Shown: one piece after another, positions 44,885 to 57,000 of the stretch | How the letters are laid out: each line of letters opens with the position of its first letter | How positions within the stretch are numbered: the first letter of the stretch is position 1 | Assembly (NCBI GenBank): GCA_949710005.1 | Contig: OX453280.1 | Span: 10,737,605-10,801,604, forward strand | Origin: Ricordea florida | Taxonomy: Eukaryota; Cnidaria; Anthozoa; Corallimorpharia; Ricordeidae | Direction of reading: 5' to 3' | DNA length: 64,000 nt | Notes under the pieces: model-generated | Databases searched by the model: none | What the model saw: the letters and a program-made list of their open reading frames with translations, nothing else | What the model was told of the DNA's origin: nothing | Translations under genes and position numbers: made by a program

Positions 44885-46696
44885 TCATATGAAATCCCTG
44901 CCAAATATACTGATGGCAAATATGCATAATGTCCATGATATTCGATCATAACGAAAATTGATTGATTTGCATTTGATCTTGTAAACTGCTCCCTGTCTGT
45001 TGTTAGGTTCGACCTTGTCTTTAACGTTGGTCAGTAAGTGTCGTAACGTAGTTGTAGGTTTGTGGGCTACATAGATGTTGTAGGGCTGTAGGATCCTTGA
45101 GATGGTCTCAGAAGAGCCCTTAATGTAAGGTATAGTCACTGTAGTAACAGGTGTTGGGTTCCTGTTCTTTTTGTCAGCTTCCGGAGGTCGGTAAATGTTT
45201 CGTCTAACAAAGTCAGCGTTGTAATTTTTTTTGTGGAAAACACGTTTTAGGTATCTTTTTTCGTCACGTTAACTGTCCGGTTTGTCACAAACTAGTTACG
45301 CTCGTCTCGTCAAAGTCTTAATAGTTGTGGCTTTGTGTGAAGTGTAGGATTGTAGGATGTTTCGTCGTGTAATCTGTCGGTATGCGTCTGTTTTCTGTAC
45401 ACTGTTGTTTGCAGTTCTTTGTTGTCTCGGCCTACCAAACAGTGTAGATAAGGAAGTTTTCCATTTTCTTCGATCTCTTTAGTAAACTGGCATGGATGTC
45501 GGCGTTCTGTTCGTTAAGGTGGTCGTGAAAATCGTCAATTGCCAACGGCGATAAAAGTGTCGTCAACGTAGCGAAACCAAAGCGGTATCGTTTGTCGGCA
45601 AGTTGCAAGGGCGCGTTCCTCCACGTGTTGCATCACAATTTCCGCGACAGCAACAGAAACAGACGACCCCATGGCTGTTCCTTGCAACTGTTTGTGGTGT
45701 TTACCGTGGTACTGAAGTCGACGTAAGGCAAAAGTCCAGTAAGTCCATGATGTCTTCTGTCTGCAGATTGCTGTATAGCGGTCTCGGTACACTGTAATGC
45801 CAATTGAAGTGGAATACTGGTGAACGGTGATTTCGGTATCCAAGTCGATTAGCCCCCAAGTCGATAAGCCCCCAGTCGATTAGCCCCCACTAAGTCGATT
45901 AGCCCCCAAGTGAAAAATCTGTTTTCAACTTTGTTAAGATCGTTTGTTCGTTCGTTCGTCCGTTGAGGGTGACCTTATAGTTTCCTTTCTTCTTTAATCT
46001 TTGCGTTTAAAAACTTCATGACTTTTGCTTGGTTTAAGATTTTTAGAACGAAATTTTAGTTCTGAATGTTTATGAAGTAAACAACATTTACAAGATACAG
46101 CTCTAATCGATCAGATCAACTGATTTTTCGCGATCGCAACAGGCTACAATTTGGTTTGGTTCGTGGACCATCGCAGGTTTGTTAGAACGCCGATGTCAGC
46201 GTCACGAGTAGATAACTTAGATCGCAAGTTCTAATCCAAGCATTAGTAAAACAACGAGAAACACGAAGAAGAGTAATCTAGTAATTTGAAAACAGATTTT
46301 CGTTTGGGGCTGGTCGACTTTTACTTGGGGGCTAATCGACTTAGTGGGAGCTAATCGACTGGGGGCTAATCGACCTACAGCCGTGATTTCACATCCAAAG
46401 ACAAAAGGTTGTAGTCGTCAGGTATCTGTGTTGTCTTAATAGCGTCAATAAGGTTCTCCGTAGATTGTAGTTTGGATCTTGATTTGTTAGTTAGGGGTTG
46501 CAGTATGGTCGTCAAGTACTTTGACTATGTTACGTTCACCGTTGGACGACAGAGCGAACAATTTGCGAACAACTACATCAGTTCGGTAAGTACCGCTGTC
46601 AGACCAATACGCCAACAACTCTGGTTCAACCACCGTTATCAAGACCACGGTCTCGTTCCGACTGGACTTAAACTTAAGTCTCCGTTGAACACACAA
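44885..46696 (-). pseudogene. Penelope-like element, minus strand, decayed and interrupted by a MITE
   Basis: Minus strand from 46,696: GERNIVKVLDDHTATPN, then (after the MITE at 45,843-46,374) QYHGKHHKQLQGTAMGSSVS and QTIPLWFRYVDDTFIAV, which is the YVDD catalytic box of Penelope RT. Further left, 45,139-44,950 reads TIPYIKGSSETISRILQPYN and KPTTTLRHLLTNVKDKVEPN, the linker before the GIY-YIG endonuclease. Multiple frameshifts and stops occur between 45,530 and 45,140. The GIY-YIG domain itself is cut off after YKIKCK near 44,965. Confidence 0.75.
45843..46374. mobile_element. MITE with subterminal TCGATTAGCCCCC repeats, inserted in the Penelope element
   Basis: The left end holds four copies of GTCGATTAGCCCCC-like units (45,843-45,911). 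The right end holds the complementary GGGGGCTAATCGAC units (46,325-46,374), and AAAATCTGTTTTCAA pairs with TTGAAAACAGATTTT further in. The interior (45,932-46,290) is non-coding. Penelope sequence resumes on both sides, with GTGATTTC present at both junctions. Confidence 0.65.
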
Positions 46697-47810
46697 TTAA
46701 GAGGCCATCCAGATCGTCAAATCCACCTGCAGACGTCTGGGCAAAGAGCGGATAAACGACTGTCACCGAAGATTCAACTCCTACAACAATAAACTACAAC
46801 AACAACTTGAAAAACTTAAACAACTGTTACCGACTAACTTACTTGGCACTGTTACGACAATCGCCGACAGGCGAGCCGAAAAACTTCAGACCGCCTTCGT
46901 ACTGAACAAGAACGAAAACTGATAAAACTTCAATGCAATAAAGACAAAAAGCGACCGAAAACTGACGATAACTGGGTCAGGAACATTTCTTCCCGTCCCT
47001 TAGACAAAACCGAGACTCACTCACTGTCCTAAGGACTAAAACACTCAGTGACGCCTAAACGGATATCGACCGAGTCTATTGTATCGAGTGTTGAGGCGGT
47101 TCTGTCTAGTCAGCGAGACTTACCAGAATCTGCCAAGGATAACATCAGAAGTAGAATTGCTTCTACGCTACAATCAGCCTCTATACCTGACAATAACTTG
47201 ACAAAAGACGAACAACAGGCACTGAAACGACTGAGAAACGACGACAACATTGTTATACTACCAGCCGACAAAGGACATGTCACTGTTGTTATGGACAAGA
47301 CTGACTACTGTGACGAACAGGAACCCAACACCTGTTACTACAGTGACCATACCTTACATTAAGGGCTCTTCTGAGACCATCTCAAGGATCCTACAGCCCT
47401 ACAACATCTACGTAGCCGACAAACCTACAACTACGTTACGACACTTACTGACCAACGTTAAAGACAAGGTCGAACCTAACAACAGACAGGAAACAGTTTA
47501 CAAGATCAAATGCTTCGACTGCCAGGCTTCCTATATTGGTGAGACTGGCAGAAACCTTAACACGAGACTGACTGAACACAAACGAGCCACGAGAAATGGT
47601 GATGCCAACAATCATATTGCTGTACATCATCAACTGACAAACCACAACATTGACTGGGACTCTGCTTATTGCTTAACCTACAGTACAAACTATTTTCAAC
47701 GATTGACTCTGGAAAGCTGGTACACCAATCTAGAACAAACACCTCTTAACAGATGTCAACAACTATCAGCGCCTTACAAACGACTTATCCATGACGGAAA
47801 CAAAAACTGA
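46697..47810 (+). pseudogene. Penelope-like element, plus strand, RT deleted but GIY-YIG domain open
   Basis: The N-terminal part (47,048-47,320) reads TLQSASIPDNNLTKDEQQAL and NDDNIVILPADKGHVTVVMD followed by KTDY, the conserved region before RT. It is joined near 47,322 directly to NRNPTPVTTVTIPYIKGSSE, the linker after RT. The whole RT core (about 400 residues in the family) is missing. The endonuclease then reads NNRQETVYKIKCFDCQASYI, GETGRNLNTRLTEHKRATRN and ends with TAA-free sequence to a TGA at 47,808-47,810. YIG...R...E catalytic features are retained. It is head-to-head with the minus-strand element. Confidence 0.75.
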
Positions 47811-48405
47811 CTTCTAACAAACCGACATTATTTGATAGACGGACCTAAAACTGACCTATTTGACAAACAATAGACGGATCGAAACCGACCAGTGACGGGT
47901 AACAAACTTTAAACGAGTCGTTCAGCCAATACGATCATGGCTAACCTGACCAATCACGTTCAACAGACCAGATTTATAACATCATCGTCTCACTATTCAC
48001 TTGACTCTGAAAATGACTTCCGCTCAGGTTGTCGAAACGTCAGTCACCAACAACAGTTCTTTTCAGAACTACCCTCACCGGGACGATCACACTATACGAT
48101 CTACTGATACTCCTGGGTTCAAAACTTTTACTATAAAATTCAGGGGTATACTGAGTGGTAGCAGATCATTAAAAACGCCATTCCGTTTATAGGCCGGGAT
48201 ATATATATATATATAAGACAGTTATGACATCATTTTGGGCATTCAGACCTGTGTGATATGAGACAAGTGTGATATCACTTTCATCCCTTTGCTACTGCTC
48301 CGTATATCACTAAATTAGATATAATAAAATAAATTTAAAGGGAAATACGAGAAGTAACTTTAGTAGTATGTTGGAGTGATTATCGGCCGAATTTAATTTT
48401 ATCGA
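47811..48405. other. Penelope 3' flank and left boundary region of the Polinton
   Basis: About 47,811-48,185 continues the Penelope 3' region, with GGTTGTCGAAACGTCAGTCA, which I recall from the 3' ends of such elements. A short AT dinucleotide run lies near 48,200. The left terminal inverted repeat of the Polinton should lie between here and 48,600, but its exact start cannot be set because the right end is outside the window. Confidence 0.4.
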
Positions 48406-48530
48406 AATAATTAATTAATATCTTGGCCAATTTCAACTAATATCTTGGTTAAATAATTAATTAATATCTTGGCCAATTTCAACTAATATCTTGGTTAATT
48501 TCTTGGTTAATATCTTGGTCGATTTCAATT
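48406..48530. repeat. Tandem repeat of about 46 bp near the Polinton left end
   Basis: AATAATTAATTAATATCTTG followed by GCCAATTTCAACTAATATC occurs twice in tandem (48,406 and about 48,452). Partial units around ATATCTTGGT follow. It lies just upstream of the polymerase gene and may belong to the element's terminal region. Confidence 0.7.
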
Positions 48531-48576
48531 AAGTTTTAGTCTGTTAAGGGGACTGGCGCAATTATTTTTAAATTGG

Positions 48577-48587
48577 CTTAAAGGAAT
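48577..48587 (+). promoter_or_regulatory. TTAAAG box before the polymerase gene
   Basis: CTTAAAGGAAT lies 29 nt before the polymerase ATG (48,606), the same spacing as the boxes before the late genes. Confidence 0.5.
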
Positions 48588-48605
48588 AATATTATTATAA
48601 AAACG

Positions 48606-51600
48606 ATGGAGGAGAAGACAGTGAAACAACTGAAAGTCCTTGCCAAAGAGCAGGGTATTAAAGGATATTCTAGAATGGTTAAAGTAGATCTCATCGAAGC
48701 TCTAACAAAACCACAAGATCCCATGAACAGAAAAACAGTGAAACAACTTAAAATCCTTGCCAAAGAGCGGGGTATTGAAGGATATTATAAATTGCTTAAA
48801 GCAGATCTCATCAAAGCTCTAACACAACCACAAGTCCCTAAAGCTGAACCCATCGAAACACAGCGTACTAAACTTCCTCAGCCCCCACCGATCTCAACAC
48901 CGCGTACTAAAAAAGATGAACCAACCAAACGGCGGCCCCCAACACTCCTTATAGTCAGACCCCTCAAAGCATCAGGTACTACCCCTAGAAAAAATATCCC
49001 AGACCAGCCGCAAAAACCAACCCCAACACCTAGAAAAAATATCGTATCTAGTTTCATAGATAGTGGCAAGCGGCTGGTAAAAGCTATCTCACAAATCCCA
49101 GGCAAAACTTTTAGTTGGATAAAGAATAAGACATCAGAATTATTGGAAAGAGTTAAGACCGTTAGAGAAGATAAAAATATCCCTGAACTTACTAATAACA
49201 GGCCACCTAGTATATCTGAGAGTGAGAGAGCTGAATTAAGAGCTAAGGAAGCACAAACCCAACCAAACCCAAATCGCCACGAAGTTAATGCTGATCTGAA
49301 TAATGACTTATCAAACATGATTTTTAACAAACTCAAACCGGACATAGAGATGCGTTCAAGGATTTTTTACGGTTTTACGTCTAGAATTTATCGTGGGAGT
49401 GGAGAAATAGTTGTTTATGAGAAAACCCTTAGTGGGGAGGGAGCTTTTACAAGTTTATCTGAAATAGAGGCTTATATCAAAAGATGCGAGACCAAAAGGC
49501 TAGATTTGGAGAATTCAGAAGTGTGGAGCAGCGCATACCTACCAGCAACAGAGGTCGTTGAAACCCCAGGGGTATACCAAGGCAGGGTTGAGTTCACTAA
49601 GATTATGATAAAAGTCATTCACAGCAATGAGCCTTTAATGGGGTGTGGACCCTTACCAGATTGGCTACATAACAAGAAATGCATTCACCCCGTCGATGAT
49701 AAGAACGACAATCTATGTGTCTGGAGGTGTCTCGCTATTTACATGGGCTATCGTGATAAGAACCCTAGACCGGCCAAGGACACCACAAGAAAGGCGCTAA
49801 AACTGGCCCGAGATTTTTACGATAACCAAAAACTGAAACCCTCAGAAGTCCGACCAACGAAACTTGTTGATTTTGAGCGTATTGCTAAGAGGTTTTCTGT
49901 TAACATCCGTTTGTATGAACCGAAAGACCAAAAGGTTTGGAAACTTGTGTTCGGCAAAGACCAGTTCAAAAAGAATTTACCATGTGTAGACATCGGACTC
50001 TATAATGGTCACTGTTTCTACATCAAGAATATAAAGGTTCTAACAGAAATCTGGGAATGTTCTGGATGCCAGCAAAGATTTAACAGACATGATAATTACA
50101 ATAGACACGTCACAGAAAAAAGATGTTCAGGAGGAAAGACACAATTGATATGCAAAGGGGAAAAGTTCAAACACATCATGAACAGTTCAGAAAAGGTGTT
50201 TTATGGAGGTAACACCCAATTTAGTTACGCGGGGTGTCGATGGATTGAAGCACAGTCTAAGACTAGAGGCAAACACATTCATCACGCTCTCTGTGGGCAT
50301 GGAGGCGAGCGGTGTGTGAAGAACGGTAAAAAGGAGATTTTGGTTGATGGATACGAGCCAGAGACTAAGACCGTTTTTCAATTCTATGGGTGTAAATTGC
50401 ACGGCTGCCCCTGTTCAAGCGACGATGAAAAGAGATACAATGAAACTCTTGAAATGGAACAGACGATCACAAACTTGGGATATAATGTTGTATCGGTTTG
50501 GGAGCATGAAAAACCTAAATTAAGTGATATGAGACTTGAAAAGAAATTTACCCCATACCCATATTTTATTGTTTACGATTTTGAAGCATCGCTCCGAAAA
50601 CTTTCTCAACAGATGACTGCCGACCTGACTTTCAACACCAAACATATTCCAGTTAGTGTTGCTATAACCGATAATTTTACAAACGAACCTACCTTTCTTG
50701 TAAACTCAAACCCAGAAGAGCTTATCAAAGACTTTATTACAGATTTAGAACACCGTCGGAAAGCGATCGTCGAAAAAGTTGGAAGAGAATACCCGCTGCC
50801 TGATGAAGATTCTATTCCCAAGAACGTGTTAGAGCAGTACAGAAAGTGGTGTAATCAAGTTCCTGTTTTAGGGTTCAATAGTGGAAAGTATGATATAAAT
50901 ATGATTAAAGAATATTTTGTAAAGCACATGACCGAGCAAGCTGGAGAGATTTTTGTGGCGAAGAAAGAGAATAGTTATATGTTCCTGACAACTAACCATT
51001 TTAAATTTTTAGATGTGATGTCCTACTTAGCCTCGGGACTCTCTTTTGATAAGTGGTGTAAAGCAAACAACTGTGAAGCACAAAAACTTGTCTTTCCTTA
51101 CGAATGGTTGGATAGTTATGAGAAGCTTTCCCACGTAGGCCCTGTGGAATATGAAGACTTTTACTCAAGCCTTTAACAGAAAATAACAGTGTCTCCGCAA
51201 GAATATGAAGAATTTAAGATCGAATTCCATAAGCGGGGTTGTGTTACCATGATGGATTGGTTGAGGGAGTATAACCTAGCCGATGTTGTACCATTTGTTG
51301 AAGCTCTTGAGAAAACTCGACAACAATATTACCCAGATGCAATCGATATGTTAAAAGATGCTGTATCTATCCCTGGTATCTCAATGACGTATGTTCTGAA
51401 CAAATTTTTAAAACTTAAGAAGAGAGACGAGCCTGCCTTATATGCTCCCGGTAAACCTTGTTTTCACAAATGTGCTGAGACTTGTGGTGAAAAGGGTTGT
51501 AAAGAGTGCTCCAAGGTAAGGAAAGAATGTACCGCATGTCCTAAAAACAAGGCTTATGAACTCTTGAAAACGGGTATGGTTGGAGGACCCAGTATTGTGT

Positions 51601-52941
51601 TTACGCGGTATGCTGAAAAGGATAAGACAAAGATTCGCCCCCATAAATACAAAGATCCAAAAACCTGCAAGTCTGTCGATGGTTTTGATGCAAACAGTTT
51701 ATATCTAAATTGCTCGGGTCAAGAAATGCCCTGCGGTAAAGAGGAATTCATTGAGGTCGAAAACCCAACAGATTCTGAATATGTTAACAAGGTTTGTGAA
51801 GACATTCTCGCTAACAACCTTTTCGGTTTTTGTCAAGTGGATATCCATGTACCTGAAAATCTCAGAGAAAAATTTGAAGAGTTGTCACCGTTTTTCGTTG
51901 TAGATAGTATTCCTGAAGAGCTAGTCCCTGAACATATGAAACAATACTAAAAAGACACTGGCAGAAAAACTCTAAAAGGTACTAAAAAATTGCTTGGGGT
52001 GACAAAGGCAAAGAAGATCTTGTTATATACACCCATACTGAAATGGTATCTTAACCATGGTTTAGAGGTAACAGCTGTACACAAGATTTTAAAATATGTA
52101 TCAGGAAGACCTTTTAAATGGTTCCCAGACGAAGTCAGTAGCGCTCGAAGAGATGGAGATTCTAACCCCGACTTGAAGCAGCTAGGAGATACTTACAAAC
52201 TAAAAGGAAATTCGTTCTACGGAAAAATTATTGAAGACCTTGAAAGACACACAAAAACAAGATATACTCAAGACGAGGTCGAGGTTGATAAGTCTTTTAG
52301 AAGTCCTTTCTTTGACGATTTAGAAGTCATCAATGAAACATATGAAGTAAAAGAACGAAAACGTCAGGTAAACGTAAATCGACCTTATCAGTGTGGTATA
52401 GCTGTATATCAACTGGCTAAACTTCGCATGTTGGAATTTTACTACGATTTTCTTGACAAATATATCGCAAGGAGTGATTTCGAACTAATTCAAATGGATA
52501 CGGATTCTATACACATAGCTCTTTCGAATGAAAACTTGGACAAGATTATCAAACCCGAACTACAAAACGAATACTTTAGTAGAGGGAAAGCAAAATTCCT
52601 GTCAACCTCGAAATATCACAGCAGGACCCCCAGGCTCTTCAGTCAAAGCTGAATTTAAGGGGATGCGAATGATTGCTCTTACATCAAAATGCTATTACGC
52701 CGAAGACCAGGCAATGAAAGCAAAGTTTAGTTGCAAGGGCGTTTCCAAAAGACAAAATAATATGTCGTGGAATAGATACTACGAAGCTTTGAACGGGGTC
52801 AGAGATAAGGCGCAAAATACCGGCTTTAGAGTTAGCGATAATCAAATTGTGACATACACTCAAAATAAATTAGGATTGAGCGCCTACTACGATAAACGCA
52901 TTGTGGCAGACGACAGAATTCACACAAAACCTTTGTATTAG
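48606..52941 (+). pseudogene. Polinton family-B DNA polymerase (protein-primed type), disrupted
   Basis: The N-terminus holds two tandem SAP/Rho-N-like helical repeats (KTVKQLKVLAKEQGIKGY and KTVKQLKILAKERGIEGY). Around residue 370-470 an OTU-like segment follows (DNLCVWRCLAIYMGY, then GHCFYIKN). A zinc finger (CSGCQQRFNRHDNYNRHVTE) and a nuclease-like region come next. The exonuclease motifs are YFIVYDFEAS and VLGFNSGKYDINMI. Polymerase motifs A (DGFDANSLYLN), B (KLKGNSFYGK) and C (LIQMDTDSIHIAL) are present. In-frame TAA codons at 51,174 and 51,948 and a frameshift near 52,615-52,630 break it. The last segment (MIALTSKCYYAEDQ) ends at 52,941, one base from the convergent integrase stop. It would replicate the element. 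This copy should not give full-length protein. Confidence 0.9.
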
Positions 52942-53836
52942 CTCATTTCAACACAGAATTGGGTGGGAGTTCGGTATCGTCTGGTACAACTTGAATTTCT
53001 TCTCTCGCAAAACCGCGCCTAGGTCCATCAAGTAAATAATACAACACCGGCTGATTAGGTGATACCACACTACGTGACAGATCAAAGATTTTCAAACTCC
53101 AGATAGGATCCGTAGCTCGTCTTCGTTCCCCACCCTCAAGTTCGCCAGGAGCTAATAGATACCTAACTCTAACCCCCAGTGGTAGTCTCACTTCGTCAAG
53201 ACCAACAACTCGCTTATACCTTCGAGGATCAATATCAACCTCTTTCAGTCTTATAGCTTTCTCAGGCTCTTTACCAGTAAGGCGTGTAGGTTGACTATTC
53301 AAAGTTTTCAAAATAGCTGGCAAACGTTTTACCCATACTCTAGATCGTTCATCACTAATCATTTCTTGTGCGTATTGATGACTAAATAGTTTTTCTGATA
53401 ATGTTCTATTTGCTCTTTCAACAAATGCTTGAGCTCTATGGTTTCCAGCTTCAGAACGTTATATGGTTACATTATGTTTTTTCATAAGTTTTGTTACATC
53501 TCCCATGAATTCTTTACCAGGATCGACAATCAACGTCTTCGGCCACTTGAGCTTTCGAGAGTAAACCTTACTGAAGGCTTTTGAAATCTCATTTGATTCT
53601 TTTGAGGTTAGTGGTTCTGCATCTTTGTATCTTGAGGCTATATCAATCACAACCAGAGCATATCGATATGTCTTTCTACCCACTCTATCATGTGGTAAAA
53701 ATAATAGATCCGCTTGATGAATCTGATTAGGCTTTTCCACATTCCAATGCGGTCTAGGGATATACTTTGGGGCTGGTAGATAGATTTGCCACAGCGCCTG
53801 TTTCTCAAGCCATCGTTTAGCCTCAGCTTCACTAAC

Positions 53837-53988
53837 TGTAGCATATTAGAGGACTGGCACGAGTTAAGGAGTGCGCATGTGTAAAAGTAAAAGAGTGAAT
53901 AGCACGATGGCGAACATGTGAACTAAGTTGCGTTAAGAAGATTAAATCCAAACCATCCTGTTGTTGTTACCCTTGAGGTGTTATTACA
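53837..53988 (+). repeat. 5' LTR (152 bp)
   Basis: Starts TGTAGCATATTAGAGG and ends GAGGTGTTATTACA. Preceded by target duplication CTAAC. Confidence 0.95.
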
Positions 53989-53989
53989 C

Positions 53990-54006
53990 TGGCGACGAGG
54001 ATCTCC
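53990..54006 (+). promoter_or_regulatory. Primer-binding site of the Ty3 element
   Basis: TGGCGACGAGGATCTCC begins one base after the LTR, with the TGG that pairs to a tRNA 3' CCA. I did not identify the tRNA. Confidence 0.75.
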
Positions 54007-54051
54007 GTAAAAGTGTACTCGACAATTCTGCGAAGGAATTAATCCGGGATT

Positions 54052-57000
54052 ATGGCAGATTACAGCAAAAACTACATTTCAAAATTCGATTGCTTCACCG
54101 AACCGGCAACGCTGGGAACTCGATGGAAAAGATGGCTTAATGCTTTTGAGTTGTACGCAGATGGAAAGGGACTTATAATCCAAGAAGATAAAGATGACAA
54201 TAAACAACGACGACGGGCACTTCTGCTACACTTCCCTGGCCCTGACGTCCAGGATATATTTTCCACTTTACCGGACACCGGAACAGCCAAAGATTACGAA
54301 AAAGCAGTGACCGGGCTCAACAACTACTTTGTCCCTAAAGTTAATACTGCATATGCACGGCATACGTTTCGACAACTCACACAAAAGCCTGGTGAAACCA
54401 TTTAACAGTTCGTTACAAGGTTGAGAAGTTCATCGAAAGATTGTGGGTATGGAACAGATACAGACAACCACATACGTGACGAGATACTGACGAAATGTAC
54501 GTCTAGCTATCTAAGAAGAAAATTACTGGAGGAAGGAGAAACACTCACCCTCGCTCGAACACTAGAAATAGCGAACCAGTGCGAGAAAATCGAAGCCCAG
54601 ATGATCGGATTAGGTGAAAAGGAGAGTGTAAACAGAGTCACCGACAAAGGAAGGAGAGACCGGTCATTCAAGAAAAAGGAGAAGAGAGAAAAACTACCCG
54701 ACAAGTCAACGGGAGGACAATGTTACCGCTGTGGAAATACAGGACATTATGGTCGAGATCCCAAGTGCCCAGCCCGTGGAAAAACGTGTAGGAAATGTGG
54801 AGGAAAGGATCACTTTCAACGAGCTTGCAAGTCAAGGGACACTGGAGCTAATGGTGAAGGTCAAGTAAACCAAGTCCAAGGAAACTGTGAGTATGCATTT
54901 CATGTGAGTGGTGATAATGCATCAACAGTCAGTGTGTCAATTGGTGGGGTGAACCTGGATATGCTTGTTGACTCTGGGGCCACCAGTAACATTATTGGTG
55001 AAGAGACATGGGAGAAGCTCAAGGCACAGGGGATAAAGTGTACCTCAAGTGCAGCCCCCAGTGGAAAGAAATTATATGCCTATGCCTCTGACAAACCTCT
55101 GTCAATCAAGGGAAGTTTCACCTGTGATGTTAAAGCTGGTTGTGGGGTGACCCAAGCAGAATTTCTTGTCATTAAAGGAAAGGGAATACCACTACTGGGT
55201 AGAGATACAGCCATAGCACTAGGAACATTGAAAGTTGGAATAGATGTAGCCACTGTTAGTGAGAAAGAAATCCAAACCCAGTACCCAGAAGTTTTCAGTG
55301 GGGTGGGGAGGCTGAAGTCCCGTCAAGTAACCCTCCACGTGGACCCCAATGTCAAGCCCATTGCTCAGCCCCCGAGACGGATACCATTCAACATCCGCGA
55401 TCAGGTGTCCACAAAGATCAAAGAACTGTTGGACAATGACATTATTGAACCAGTAGAAGACCCAACCCCTTGGGTAAACCCAGTCGTTGTTGTTCCAAAA
55501 GCTGGGGGAGACATACGTCTATGTATTGATATGAGGAGGGCAAACGAAGCTATAATCCGTACTCGGTATAACATCCCCACTGTTGATGAACTGCTACAGA
55601 ATATGAACGGCTCCAAAATCTTCAGCAAATTAGACCTCAGATGGGGATATCATCAATTGGAACTGTCACCCGAATCGCGGGGAATCACGACCTTTGCAAC
55701 CCATGAGGGACTATACCAGTACAAGAGGCTACTGTTTGGCGTAAGCTCTGCTAGTGAGATATATCAACATGAGATCTCAGCAGCATTGGCAGGCATTGAA
55801 GGTGCCGAAAATATCTCCGATGATATAATAGTGCAAGCCCCAGACCAAAACACCCATGACAAGCGACTCCGTGAAGTCCTACAACGTTTGCATGACAGTA
55901 ACTTGACCCTGAATGCAGAGAAGTGTGTGTTCAATATGGACAGACTCGTATTCATGGGGATGCTGTTATCAGAAAAGGGTGTTGGCCCAACAGAAGAGCG
56001 TGTACAAGCTATTTTGGAAACAAGGGAGCCTGAGAATGTCACAGAGTTAAGAAGCTTCCTTGGACTTGCCAATTACAGTAGCCGATTTATCCCACACTTT
56101 GCAACCCTTACTGAGCCACTACGAAGATTGACCAAGAAGGATGTGCCATATGTCTTTGGCCCAGAGCAGAAAACAGCCTTCCGGTCACTAAAAGAGAGCA
56201 TGGCAAAGGCCGGTACATTAGCCTACTTTGACAAGATGGCACCTACCAAGATCATCGCTGATGCAAGCCCAGTTGGCTTGGGAGCTGTGTTACTACAAGA
56301 ACAGGACGGGCAATGGACTCCTGTGTACTATGCAAGCCGAAGCCTAACACAGTGTGAACAAAAATACTCTCAGACCGAGAAAGAGGCACTGGCCCTGGTG
56401 TGGTCATGCGAGAGGCTTCATCCATATATTTATGGCATCAGATTTGACCTGGAGACAGACCACAAGCCGCTTGAAGTTATCTATGGTCGGCGATCGAAAC
56501 CTTGCGCCCGGATCGAGCGGTGGGTACTCCGTTTGCAGCCGTATGACTTCCATGTGGTATACGTACCCGGAAAGACAAACATCGCAGACCCCCTGTCGCG
56601 ACTGCTGAACCAAAATCCAAAGCCTGACAGGCACAACCATGGTGCAGAGGAATATGTGAGATTCATTGCTGTCAAGGCAACACCGAATGCATTGTCTACA
56701 CGAGAGATAGAAGAAGCCTCAGCGGCTGACGAGGAGCTGATCCAAGTCAGAAGAGCTATTCAGACAGGCCGTTTTGACAACTGCAAGCAGTATGGTGTGG
56801 TGTCAGGTGAACTGTGTGTCATAGGCCAGCTAGTTCTTCGCGGGACACGAATCGTCATACCCAGCAAGTTACGCCCCCAGGTCCTGGCACTGGCACACGA
56901 GGGACACCTTGGCATTGTTGGGACAAAACAGAATCTTAGAACGAAGGTGTGGTGGCCGGGAGTTGATAAGGCTGCAGAACGACACTGCAAAGGATGTCAT

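Noticed and set aside
47990-48060. Hammerhead ribozyme in the Penelope 3' region
   Set aside because: GTCGAAACGTCAG is suggestive, but I could not fold a complete three-stem core with CUGAUGA by eye.
48878-49345. 155-codon minus-strand frame opposite the polymerase
   Set aside because: Antisense shadow of a Lys/Pro-rich coding segment. No family features.
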